Source: Rhodanobacter_A agri
GTDB taxonomy: Bacteria > Pseudomonadota > Gammaproteobacteria > Xanthomonadales > Rhodanobacteraceae
Length of the DNA stretch: 64,000 nt
Direction: 5' to 3'
Assembly (NCBI RefSeq): GCF_044904705.1
Contig: NZ_JADIKL010000004.1
Location: forward strand, 186,001-250,000
Position 1 is the stretch's first letter; each line of letters opens with the position of its first letter. The position numbers and the translations under genes were made by a program. The notes under the pieces are model-generated. The model saw only the letters and a program-made list of their open reading frames with translations. It did not search any database and had not been told where the DNA came from. This document shows positions 48,691 to 55,977 of the stretch, piece after piece.

Positions 48691-49953
48691 GTGCCGTTGA
48701 GCGCGGCTTCAGCGAACGCGGTTGCTTTGAGTCCAGCGCAGGCGCGCGCGTTGCAGTTGCATGCGCAAGGCCTGCTGCAACCGCAGCGGCGCAAGCCGCG
48801 TCGCGCCGACGTGGTAGCGGCGATCGAGCGCATGCGCTTGCTGCAGATAGACAGCATCCACGTGGTGGCGCGCAGCCCCTACATGGTGCTGCACGCGCGT
48901 CTCGGCGATTACCCGATGGCATGGCTGGACGAAGCGCTCGCCGACGGTCTGATCGCCGAATGCTGGGCGCACGAAGCTTGTTTCGTCGGTGCGCGTGATC
49001 TCGCCGCGCATCGCGCCTGGCGCGAGCGCGGCAGCCATTGGGCGCAGCGGCATGCCGAACGCATGCATCGCGATCACCGGCCTGCAATGGACGCGCTGCT
49101 CGCGCGCATCCGCGACGGTGGGGCGGTGCTTGCTTCGGATTTTCCGCGCGAGGATCGCGGTGTTTCCGGCTGGTGGGAATGGAAGCCAGAGAAACGTTGG
49201 CTGGAAGCCTGGTTCGCGCTCGGCGAGTTGATGGTGCCGCGACGCGAGCGTTTCCAGCGCGTGTACGACCTTGCCGAGCGGGTGCTGGCGAAACTCGATC
49301 CGCCGTTCGTGCCCAGCGTGCTCGATCCGGCGCAACTGCGGCAGCACTTCATCCTCGATGGCGTGCGTGCGCTGGGCATCGCGCAGGCGCGCTGGATCGC
49401 CGACTACTTCCGGCTGAAACCGACGGTGAGCGCGCGCGAGCTTGCGCCGCTGGTGGCGACCGGCGAGCTAATCGAAGTGGCGGTGCGTGGCTGGGACGCG
49501 CCGGGCTATGTGCATCGCGAGCATGCCGGGGCGCTGGAATTGGCGCGCGGCGGTCGCCTGCGCGCCACCCACACCACGTTGTTGTCGCCGTTCGATCCGC
49601 TGGTGTGGGACCGCGCGCGTGCACTGGCGATGTTCGATTTCGACTATCGCATCGAATGCTACGTGCCTGCGCCGAAGCGGCACTATGGCTACTACGTGCT
49701 GCCGATCCTGCATCGCGGTGCCCTGGTGGGCCGGCTCGATGCAAAAGCACATCGCGCCGAGGGCGTGTTCGAGATCAAGGCGTTGTTCCTAGAGCCCGGC
49801 GTGGAATCCACGCCGCGCCTGGTGAGCGAGCTGGCTGCGGCAGTCATACGCACCGCGCGTTGGCATGGCACGCCGCGGGTCCGCCTGGGGCGCTGCCGGC
49901 CGGCGGCGCTGGCGCCGGCCTTGCGTCGCGCCTGGAAGGCGGAATCCGGCTGA
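48691..49953 (+). CDS. AlkX/YcaQ-like DNA glycosylase (HTH_42 family)
   Basis: The family removes alkylated or cross-linked bases from DNA. The product, about 420 residues from the GTG at 48691, has several winged-helix units and the catalytic Q-phi-D motif at Q52-I-D54 (RLLQIDSIHVVARSPYMVLHARLG), the form typical of AlkX/YcaQ, rather than Q-phi-Q of AlkZ. Diagnostic late blocks are LLSPFDPLVWDRARALAMFDFDYRIECYVPA and GYYVLPILHRGALVGRLDAKAHRA. The exact start is uncertain, since the frame is open for 600 bases upstream; GTG is chosen as nearest to the first conserved block. The nearest gene, a lipoprotein, converges 1 bp away. Confidence 0.85.
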   Translation: MPLSAASANAVALSPAQARALQLHAQGLLQPQRRKPRRADVVAAIERMRLLQIDSIHVVARSPYMVLHARLGDYPMAWLDEALADGLIAECWAHEACFVGARDLAAHRAWRERGSHWAQRHAERMHRDHRPAMDALLARIRDGGAVLASDFPREDRGVSGWWEWKPEKRWLEAWFALGELMVPRRERFQRVYDLAERVLAKLDPPFVPSVLDPAQLRQHFILDGVRALGIAQARWIADYFRLKPTVSARELAPLVATGELIEVAVRGWDAPGYVHREHAGALELARGGRLRATHTTLLSPFDPLVWDRARALAMFDFDYRIECYVPAPKRHYGYYVLPILHRGALVGRLDAKAHRAEGVFEIKALFLEPGVESTPRLVSELAAAVIRTARWHGTPRVRLGRCRPAALAPALRRAWKAESG

Positions 49954-49954
49954 A

Positions 49955-50353
49955 TCAGTGCGACGTCGGCGCGGTGGCAGGTGCGGCCTTGCAGGCGCGT
50001 CCCTGCAGGTCCGCGTTCAACTGGTCGGACAGCAGGCGGCAGCGCGCGTCCAGGTACGGGCGGGTCTGCGGATCACGGGCGGCGTCGAGCAGGCTGTCGC
50101 GCATGGTCTGGTAGTGCGCCTGCAGCTGGCCGGCCGGAAAGATCGCCGCGGCCTGGTGGCAGGCCAGGTAGCTGGCCAGGTAGGTATCGCAGGCCGGAAT
50201 GCCGGTAATCGCGGCAGGTGCCGGCGGCGGTGCGGCAGGGCGGGGCGGCCGGGTGGTGGCGCAGCCAGCCAGCAGCAGACCGGCGCACAGGGGGAGCAGC
50301 AGGCGGGTGCTCAAGGCGGAAAATCCTCGTGGTGGCGTGGGGCGGGCAGACAT
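49955..50353 (-). CDS. Small lipoprotein of unknown function
   Basis: The 132-residue product has a lipoprotein signal with the lipobox LLAGC (acylated cysteine near residue 31), followed by a proline-rich linker (ATTRPPRPAAPPPAPAA). The remaining 80 residues are helical with cysteines in IPACDTYLASYLACHQAA and ARCRLLSDQLNADLQGRACKAA. This is the pattern of a helical pair held by disulfides in the periplasm. The start at 50353 is chosen since the signal begins there. It is unrelated to anything I can name and converges on the AlkX-like gene with a 1-bp gap. Confidence 0.7.
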   Translation of the reverse strand: MSARPTPPRGFSALSTRLLLPLCAGLLLAGCATTRPPRPAAPPPAPAAITGIPACDTYLASYLACHQAAAIFPAGQLQAHYQTMRDSLLDAARDPQTRPYLDARCRLLSDQLNADLQGRACKAAPATAPTSH

Positions 50354-50572
50354 GATATGCGCATGCTCCTCGCTTCCGGGCGGCCCTCCGGGTATCATGG
50401 CAGGGCTGAGTTTGCCGGGGTCGCCAAGCACCGGTGACCCGATGCAGCCGATCCGCGATCTGCCTCATCTGTTCACCCCGGGGTTGTTTTCCTTTGCACA
50501 CCAGTAAGCCGGCTGCCGCATGTCGCGGCGGTCGAGTCTCCTTTGATTTGAAATACCCAGTGGAGTGATTCA

Positions 50573-50782
50573 ATGTCTGATCGTCAGATCGGTACCGTCA
50601 AGTGGTTCAACGACGCCAAGGGCTTCGGTTTCATCGCCCGTGATAATGGCCCGGACGTGTTCGTGCATTTCCGCGCGATCACCGGCAATGGCTTCAAGAG
50701 CCTGCAGGAAGGCCAGCAGGTCAGCTTCAAGGTGGTGCAGGGCCAGAAGGGCCTGCAAGCCGACGAAGTGTCCGCAGCCTAA
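50573..50782 (+). CDS. Cold-shock protein, CspA family (first copy)
   Basis: The 69-residue product is a small RNA chaperone. RNA-binding motifs are RNP1 KGFGFI (residues about 16-21) and RNP2 VFVHF (about 30-34), with the aromatic W at 11. It opens MSDRQIGTVKWFNDAKGFGF and matches the second copy, 340 bp further on, over most of its length. A GGAG ribosome binding site is about 7 bases before the ATG. A terminator follows directly, so it is monocistronic. Confidence 0.95.
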   Translation: MSDRQIGTVKWFNDAKGFGFIARDNGPDVFVHFRAITGNGFKSLQEGQQVSFKVVQGQKGLQADEVSAA

Positions 50783-50803
50783 TTGCCGTTCGCGCGTCAT
50801 CCG

Positions 50804-50831
50804 AAACCGGGCAGCAATGCCCGGTTTTTTT
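50804..50831 (+). terminator. Terminator of the first cold-shock gene
   Basis: AAACCGGGC pairs with GCCCGGTTT over nine bases (loop AGCAAT), and a T-run of seven follows. It is a classic intrinsic terminator. Confidence 0.9.
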
Positions 50832-50882
50832 ATGTCCGCTGCCCATGGCAGGCAGCTTTCGGGCCAATGCCCGCGGCTATGT

Positions 50883-50921
50883 CAAAAATCGCTATCTGGC
50901 GATTTTTGTGTCCGCGGACAC
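50883..50921. promoter_or_regulatory. Adjacent inverted repeat and 14-bp palindrome
   Basis: CAAAAATCGC and GCGATTTTTG form a ten-base stem with a six-base loop (50883-50908). The last base of that repeat begins GTGTCCGCGGACAC, a perfect 14-bp palindrome (50908-50921). The pair sits upstream of the second cold-shock gene. The palindrome has the form of a dimeric regulator site; the stem could also be a leftover terminator for the minus strand. Confidence 0.55.
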
Positions 50922-51124
50922 TATCGGAAAATGACGCTTGACATGTCGCTTGCATTCGTGAAATTCCGTTATGCTTATTCCACTGCGTCTGCTTGGCCAC
51001 GTGCGTGCCCGGTATGGAACGGTTCCCGATTCCATGTCGCTACACCCGACCCCGGCATGCCCAGTAAGTCGTCGACCCGCGGGGTCGGCTCGTCTCAAGC
51101 GTCTGGATTGGATCGGAGTGAGTC

Positions 51125-51334
51125 ATGTCGGATCGTGAAACAGGTACCGTCAAGTGGTTCAACGACGCTAAGGGGTTCGGCTTCATCAGCCGTGAGAACG
51201 GCCCCGACGTGTTCGTGCATTTTCGTGCCATCAGCGGCACGGGCTTCAAGAGCCTGCAGGAAGGCCAGAAGGTGACGTTCAAGGTGGTGCAGGGCCAGAA
51301 GGGCCTGCAGGCCGAAGAAGTCACCCCGGCTTGA
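51125..51334 (+). CDS. Cold-shock protein, CspA family (second copy)
   Basis: The 69-residue product shares WFNDAKGFGFI and VFVHFRAI with the first copy. By my count about 58 of 69 residues are identical; changes such as SDRETG for SDRQIG and SRENG for ARDNG are mild. This points to a recent tandem duplication. A GGAG ribosome binding site lies before the ATG, with a leader of about 200 bases and its own palindromes, so the two copies are likely regulated differently. A terminator follows at 51354. Confidence 0.95.
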   Translation: MSDRETGTVKWFNDAKGFGFISRENGPDVFVHFRAISGTGFKSLQEGQKVTFKVVQGQKGLQAEEVTPA

Positions 51335-51353
51335 TCGCTGTATCGCAGGTTGG

Positions 51354-51385
51354 AAAAGGCCGGCGCAAGCCGGCCTTTTCTTTTC
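51354..51385 (+). terminator. Terminator of the second cold-shock gene
   Basis: AAAAGGCCGGC pairs with GCCGGCCTTTT over eleven bases with a GCAA loop. The run TTTTCTTTTCC completes it. Confidence 0.9.
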
Positions 51386-51446
51386 CATGGCGATCGTCCG
51401 TGATCGCGAATATCACATGGGCGGCCATGAAGGGCCGTACTTCTCA

Positions 51447-52346
51447 ATGAATACGACCACCATCCCAGAGCCCACCGCGCTGCCGCTGACGATGGCCGAT
51501 GGCGCACGCGCCGAGTTGTTGTGCGTGGCGCCGGATGGCGTGCCGCAGGCGGCGGTGTACTGGCTGCCCGCGATGGGCGTGGCGGCGAAGCATTACCTGC
51601 CGCTGGCCGCGGCGCTGGCGGCGCGGGGCGTGGCCGTGGCACTGCACGAATGGCGCGGTATCGGCTCCAGCAGTCTGCGCGCCGGCCGCCGTTGCGACTG
51701 GGGTTACCGCGCACTGCTGGAGACCGACGTGTCCGTCGGCATGGCGGCCATGCGGGCACACTGGCCGCAGGCGCGCCCCTGGCTGGGCGGACACAGCCTG
51801 GGCGGGCAACTGGCCTGTCTTTACGCGGCCCTCCATCCGGACCAGGCCACCGGCATCGCCCTGGTCGCCAGTGGCTCGCCATACTGGCGGCGTTTCCGTC
51901 GTGGTGCGTTGATCGGCCTCGGCTACGTGCTGGCCCCGATGCTGGCCGGGTTGCTGGGGCATCTGCCTGGCCGTCGCATCGGCTTCGGCGGCAATGAGGC
52001 GCGTGGCGTCACCGCGGACTGGGCGCGCAGCGGCCGCCGCGGGCGCTACGCCGCGGCGGGCATGGCGGTGGATTTCGAACAGCGCCTGGCCGCGCTGGAA
52101 CTGCCGCTGCTGGCGCTGCGCCTGCGCGACGACTGGCTGGGGCCCGCCGCTTCGCTGGACTGGCTGCTGGGCAAACTGCCGCGCGCATCGCGTCGCCACG
52201 AGCTGGTCACGCCGGATGAGCTTGGCGGACAGCCGGCCGATCATTTCGGTTGGATGAAGGCGCCGGACGCGATGGCCGCACGCATCGCCGGGTGGATTGC
52301 CGCGCACGACACAGCCTTCTCGGTTGCACGTTGCCCGGGCCCTTGA
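51447..52346 (+). CDS. Alpha/beta hydrolase
   Basis: The 299-residue product has the nucleophile elbow GHSLGG near residue 115 (serine), the preceding strand WLPAMGVAAKHYLPLAAALAARGV with the oxyanion loop, and a late histidine in QPADHFGWMKAPDAM. The acid could be D226 in LRLRDDWLG. There is no signal peptide, so it acts in the cytoplasm. The start at 51447 is chosen since the upstream frame starts inside the csp terminator area. A GTGCCGG/CCGGCAC hairpin lies between it and the next gene. The substrate, ester, lactone or acyl-CoA, is unknown. Confidence 0.8.
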   Translation: MNTTTIPEPTALPLTMADGARAELLCVAPDGVPQAAVYWLPAMGVAAKHYLPLAAALAARGVAVALHEWRGIGSSSLRAGRRCDWGYRALLETDVSVGMAAMRAHWPQARPWLGGHSLGGQLACLYAALHPDQATGIALVASGSPYWRRFRRGALIGLGYVLAPMLAGLLGHLPGRRIGFGGNEARGVTADWARSGRRGRYAAAGMAVDFEQRLAALELPLLALRLRDDWLGPAASLDWLLGKLPRASRRHELVTPDELGGQPADHFGWMKAPDAMAARIAGWIAAHDTAFSVARCPGP

Positions 52347-52400
52347 TGCGGTGCCGGTGTGCCGGCACTGTAGATGTCTCCCTCCCCGGCCAGGCTAACG

Positions 52401-53459
52401 ATGAAATTGTTCGAACCGTTCCCGCAGCGCAGCCTCAGCCTGCGCAACCGCATCGTGGTGTCGCCGATGTGCCAGTACTCGGCCATCGACGGCATGCCCG
52501 ACCACTGGCACCTGGTGCACCTGGGCAGCCGCGCGGTGGGTGGCGCCGCCGCAGTGATCGCCGAGGCCACCGCAGTATCGGCACAAGGGCGCATCTCGCC
52601 GGGCGACACCGGCATCTGGAACGACGCCCAGGCCGCCGCCTGGCAGCCGATCACCGCCTTCATCGCGGCGCAGGGGGCGATCCCCGGCGTGCAGCTGGCG
52701 CATGCTGGCCGTAAGGCCAGCGCGCATCGGCCGTGGGATGGCGGCGGTGCGCTCACCGCGGCACAAGGTGCCTGGACCACGGTGGCGCCATCGGCGCTGC
52801 CGTTCGACGCCAGCTGGCACACGCCCGAGGCGCTGGATGCGGCCGGCATCCGCGGGCTGATCGCCGACTTCCGCGCGGCGACGGAGCGTGCGCTGGCCGC
52901 CGGTTTCCGCTTGATCGAGCTGCATGCCGCGCATGGTTATCTGCTGCACCAGTTCCTGTCGCCGCTCAGCAACCGGCGCGAGGACGAATACGGCGGCAGC
53001 TTCGAGAATCGCACGCGCCTGCTGCGCGAAGTGATCGCCGCCGTGCGCGAAGCATGGCCGGTGGAGCTGCCGCTGTGGTTGCGCATCTCCGCCACGGATT
53101 GGGCCGAGCACGGCTGGGACATCGAGCAGAGCGTGCGGCTGGCGCGCGAGGTCAAACCGCTGGGCGTGGACCTGATCGACGTTTCCAGCGGCGGCCTGCT
53201 GCCGCACGTGAAGATCCCGCTGGGACCGGGCTACCAAGTGCCGTTCGCCGCGCGCGTTCGCCGCGAGGCGGACATCGCCACCGGCGCGGTAGGCCTGATC
53301 ACCGAGGCGCGTCAGGCCGCCGATATCGTGGCGAACGACGAGGCCGACGTGGTGCTGATCGCCCGCGAGAGTCTGCGCGACCCTTATTTCCCGCGCCGGG
53401 TGGCGCAGGAATTGGGTGCGCAGCTGCCCGCGCCGGCGCAATATCAGCGGGCATGGTGA
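52401..53459 (+). CDS. Old yellow enzyme, NADH:flavin oxidoreductase (YqjM/XenA-like)
   Basis: The 352-residue TIM-barrel FMN enzyme reduces activated C=C bonds, as in enones or nitro compounds. The opening LRNRIVVSPMCQYSAIDG (cysteine of the YqjM class at about residue 25), VQLAHAGRKAS near 105 and ELHAAHGYLLHQFLSPLSNRRED near 170 are all characteristic. The FMN phosphate site lies around VLIARESLRDPYFPRRVA. The ATG at 52401 is chosen over one 27 bases upstream. pirin follows 13 bp after the stop, so they may be one transcript. Confidence 0.92.
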   Translation: MKLFEPFPQRSLSLRNRIVVSPMCQYSAIDGMPDHWHLVHLGSRAVGGAAAVIAEATAVSAQGRISPGDTGIWNDAQAAAWQPITAFIAAQGAIPGVQLAHAGRKASAHRPWDGGGALTAAQGAWTTVAPSALPFDASWHTPEALDAAGIRGLIADFRAATERALAAGFRLIELHAAHGYLLHQFLSPLSNRREDEYGGSFENRTRLLREVIAAVREAWPVELPLWLRISATDWAEHGWDIEQSVRLAREVKPLGVDLIDVSSGGLLPHVKIPLGPGYQVPFAARVRREADIATGAVGLITEARQAADIVANDEADVVLIARESLRDPYFPRRVAQELGAQLPAPAQYQRAW

Positions 53460-53472
53460 GAGGGAGGAACCG

Positions 53473-54348
53473 ATGGAAACGCAACCGACCCTGATCGACG
53501 GCCGCCTGCACGACCTTGGCGACGGCTTCACGGTGCGCCGGCTGCTGCCGGTACTCGAGGCCCGCCATGTGGGCCCGTTCGTGTTCTACGACCACATGGG
53601 CCCGGCGGATTTCGCGGCCGGCCGCGGCATGGACGTGCGGCCGCATCCGCACATCGGCCTGGCCACGGTGACCTGGTTGTTCGACGGCACGATCCGCCAT
53701 CGCGACAGCCTGGGCAGTCTCGCCGACATCCAGCCCGGTGCGGTGAACTGGATGACCGCCGGCCGCGGCATCGTGCATTCCGAGCGCACGCCGCCCGAGG
53801 CGCGTGCCGCGGGCCAGCGCCTGCACGGCATCCAGGTGTGGGTGGCGCTGCCGCGCGACCACGCGGAGACGGCGCCGGCGTTCCATCACCACGAGGCCGA
53901 TGCCCTGCCGCAGATCCGTCTGCCCGGCGTCGAACTGGTGCTGATCACCGGCACCGGCTGGGGCGAGGCCTCGCCGGTGAAGGTGTTTGCACCGATGTTC
54001 TTCGCCGAGGCGCGGCTGGCCGCCGGTGCCGAACTGGCCTTGCCGGCGGAGCATGCGGAACACGGCGTACACGTGATCGAGGGCGAACTGGAGTGGGGCG
54101 GTCTGACGCTGGAAGCGGGCCGGATGGCGGTGCAGGCAGGTGCGTCGGTACCGCCGCTACGGGCGCGCGGCGCCAGTCGCGCGATGCTGTTCGGCGGCGC
54201 GCCGCTGGATGGCGAGCGCCACCTGTGGTGGAACTTCGTGGCCAGCAGCCGCGAGCGCATCGAGCAGGCCAAGGCCGACTGGCACGAGGGGCGTTTTGCC
54301 AGGGTTCCCGGCGACGATCAGGAGTTCATTCCGCTGCCGCCAGGCTGA
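53473..54348 (+). CDS. Pirin-family cupin protein
   Basis: Pirins are iron-binding cupins; some act as quercetinases, others as redox sensors or protein partners. The 291-residue product has the first cupin motif RPHPHIGLATVTWLFDGTIRHRDSLG (metal ligands H and H, about residues 56-81). The conserved MTAGRGIVHSE is near 95, and the second cupin half (about 165-240) has HGVHVIEGELEWGGLTLEAGRM. It follows an OYE gene at 13 bp and precedes the DUF962 gene at 11 bp, so the three look co-transcribed. Substrate unknown. Confidence 0.9.
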   Translation: METQPTLIDGRLHDLGDGFTVRRLLPVLEARHVGPFVFYDHMGPADFAAGRGMDVRPHPHIGLATVTWLFDGTIRHRDSLGSLADIQPGAVNWMTAGRGIVHSERTPPEARAAGQRLHGIQVWVALPRDHAETAPAFHHHEADALPQIRLPGVELVLITGTGWGEASPVKVFAPMFFAEARLAAGAELALPAEHAEHGVHVIEGELEWGGLTLEAGRMAVQAGASVPPLRARGASRAMLFGGAPLDGERHLWWNFVASSRERIEQAKADWHEGRFARVPGDDQEFIPLPPG

Positions 54349-54359
54349 GAGGAGCACGC

Positions 54360-54662
54360 ATGCCTGAATTCGCCAGTTTCCGCGCGTTCTATCCCTACTA
54401 CCTCGGCGAGCACAGCCAGCGCCTGTGCCGGCGCTGGCATTTCATCGGCAGCTCGCTGGTGCTGCTGATCCTGCTGCTGGCGGTCGCCAGCGCCCATTGG
54501 GCGTGGTTGTGGCTGCTGCCGCTGGCCGGCTACGGCTGCGCGTGGATCGGCCACTTCGCCTACGAGAAAAACCGGCCGGCCACGTTCCGCCATCCGCTGT
54601 ACAGCCTGATGGGCGACTGGGTGATGTACGCGCAGATGCTGCGCGGCAAGGTGACGTTCTAG
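54360..54662 (+). CDS. DUF962/Mpo1-like small membrane protein
   Basis: The 100-residue product has two or three membrane segments and the family core. YPYYLGEHSQRLCRRWHFIGSSL is at residues about 11-33, YGCAWIGHFAYEKNRPATFRHPLYSLMGDWVMY at 58-90. The histidines (H18, H27, H65, H77) are the metal ligands proposed for the yeast relative Mpo1, a 2-hydroxy fatty acid dioxygenase. Whether this short form has the same activity is unproven. A GGAG ribosome binding site precedes the ATG. Its stop codon TAG shares the palindrome CTAG with the stop of the convergent cytochrome gene. Confidence 0.85.
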   Translation: MPEFASFRAFYPYYLGEHSQRLCRRWHFIGSSLVLLILLLAVASAHWAWLWLLPLAGYGCAWIGHFAYEKNRPATFRHPLYSLMGDWVMYAQMLRGKVTF

Positions 54663-55048
54663 CGGTACTTCTGGTGGCAGCTCTGGCAGGTCTCGCCGAC
54701 CGGCTTGAGTGCCGCGGCCAACGCTTCGCAGGTGGCGGGGGCGGACACGGTGGCCTGCTGCAGGCGCGTCTGCAGCTGGTTCGCGTCGTCGACAAAGGCC
54801 TTGTCGGCGATGCCGAAGGTGGGCTGGATGTCGGTGGCGGTGGATTGCAGGCGCAGCAGGTGGTGCTGGATCGTGGCGGCGTCGCACTTCTGCGCCTTCA
54901 GCGCCTGCTTCAGTTCACCCATGTGGTAACCCATGGTGTGCATCACCGCCTTGGGCATGGGGTTGCGTGCGGCCAGCGCATTCATCACCCGGGATGTGCC
55001 GATCACACCGATGGCCAGGCCAAGCAGGATCAATAAGGCAGCACGCAT
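54659..55048 (-). CDS. Cytochrome c-prime-like protein
   Basis: The 129-residue product has a membrane-anchoring or signal segment (MRAALLILLGLAIGVIGTSRV) and a four-helix bundle of about 100 residues. The haem attachment motif CQSCH sits at the very C-terminus (ETCQSCHQKYR), the arrangement seen in cytochrome c-prime. Such proteins bind NO or carry electrons in the periplasm. No signal-cleavage site AxA is clear, so the protein may stay anchored. The stop TAG is shared tail-to-tail with the DUF962 gene; tcdA diverges 127 bp upstream. Confidence 0.88.
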   Translation of the reverse strand: MRAALLILLGLAIGVIGTSRVMNALAARNPMPKAVMHTMGYHMGELKQALKAQKCDAATIQHHLLRLQSTATDIQPTFGIADKAFVDDANQLQTRLQQATVSAPATCEALAAALKPVGETCQSCHQKYR

Positions 55049-55175
55049 TGCATGGATTCCTTGTGGAGACCGATTCCCGAGGATAACCCGGTTCGTCGGG
55101 GCGGGGCGATAGAATGGCCGCTTTGCGCCATGTGCGGCCTGGCCGCGGCACGGCGCCGAACCTTAAGGTCCTTCG

Positions 55176-55967
55176 ATGAGCGAACCCTCCTTCCCGCACG
55201 AACGCTTTGCCGGCATCGAGCGCCTGTATGGCGCCGGCAGCGTGGCGAAGCTGGCGCAGCGCCACGTCTGTGTGGTAGGCGTCGGCGGCGTGGGTTCGTG
55301 GGCGGCCGAGGCGCTGGCGCGCAGCGGGGTGGGGCGGCTCACGCTGATCGACGCCGACGAGGTGTGCGTGTCCAACACCAACCGCCAGCTGCACGCGCTG
55401 GACGGCGAGTACGGCAGGTCCAAAGTGGGCGTGATGGCCGCGCGCCTGCATGCGATCAACCCGGCGCTGCGGCTGGAGGCGGTGGAGCGCTTCCTCACCA
55501 CGTCGACGCTGGATGAGCTGCTCGACCGCGGCTACGACGTGGTGCTGGACGCTTGCGATGCATTCCGGGTGAAGCTGGAAATGATCGCCTGGTGCCGCCG
55601 GCGCAAGCTGCCCATTATCACCGTGGGTTCGGCTGGCGGGCGCACCGATCCGACGCAGATCCGCGTGCGCGACCTCTCGCGCACCGAGCACGACGCGATG
55701 TTCAGCCTGATCCGCAAGAAGCTCCGCAGCGATTTCAATTTCCCGCGCAGCCCGCAGCGCTACTTCGGCGTGCCGGCGGTGTATTCGCTGCAGAACGTGC
55801 AGTACCCGCAGCCGGACGGCAGCGTCTGCGGCACCCGGCCGCCCGGCGGCGATGCGTTGAACCTCGCCTGCGGCGGCGGTCTCGGCGCGGCGACCCACAT
55901 CACCGGCGCGTTCGCGTTCGCGGCAGTGGGCAAGGTGATGGAGCGATTGCTGCAGGCGGGAGACTAG
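55176..55967 (+). CDS. tcdA: tRNA threonylcarbamoyladenosine dehydratase TcdA (CsdL)
   Basis: TcdA cyclises t6A at position 37 of tRNA to ct6A with ATP. The 263-residue product is E1-like: nucleotide motif VCVVGVGGVGSWAAEALARSGVG (residues about 31-53), DADEVCVSNTNRQLHA near 64, VVLDACDAFRVK near 120 and a late Cys in ALNLACGGGLGAATHITGAF. Length fits TcdA rather than MoeB or ThiF. The start is the ATG at 55176. It overlaps nothing; the GGDEF gene converges 10 bp away. Confidence 0.92.
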   Translation: MSEPSFPHERFAGIERLYGAGSVAKLAQRHVCVVGVGGVGSWAAEALARSGVGRLTLIDADEVCVSNTNRQLHALDGEYGRSKVGVMAARLHAINPALRLEAVERFLTTSTLDELLDRGYDVVLDACDAFRVKLEMIAWCRRRKLPIITVGSAGGRTDPTQIRVRDLSRTEHDAMFSLIRKKLRSDFNFPRSPQRYFGVPAVYSLQNVQYPQPDGSVCGTRPPGGDALNLACGGGLGAATHITGAFAFAAVGKVMERLLQAGD

Positions 55968-55977
55968 GCCGCTTCGG

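Larger units (their letters stand above)
50783..51124. other. 342-bp region between the two cold-shock genes
   Basis: After the terminator of the first gene come two inverted repeats (50883-50921). Then follows a long leader of about 200 bases before the second gene. Cold-shock genes often have long 5-prime leaders that change fold with temperature. A TTGACA hexamer at 50938-50943 is a possible -35 element, but no -10 stands at the right distance; TATGCT at 50970 is 26 bases away. Confidence 0.6.
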
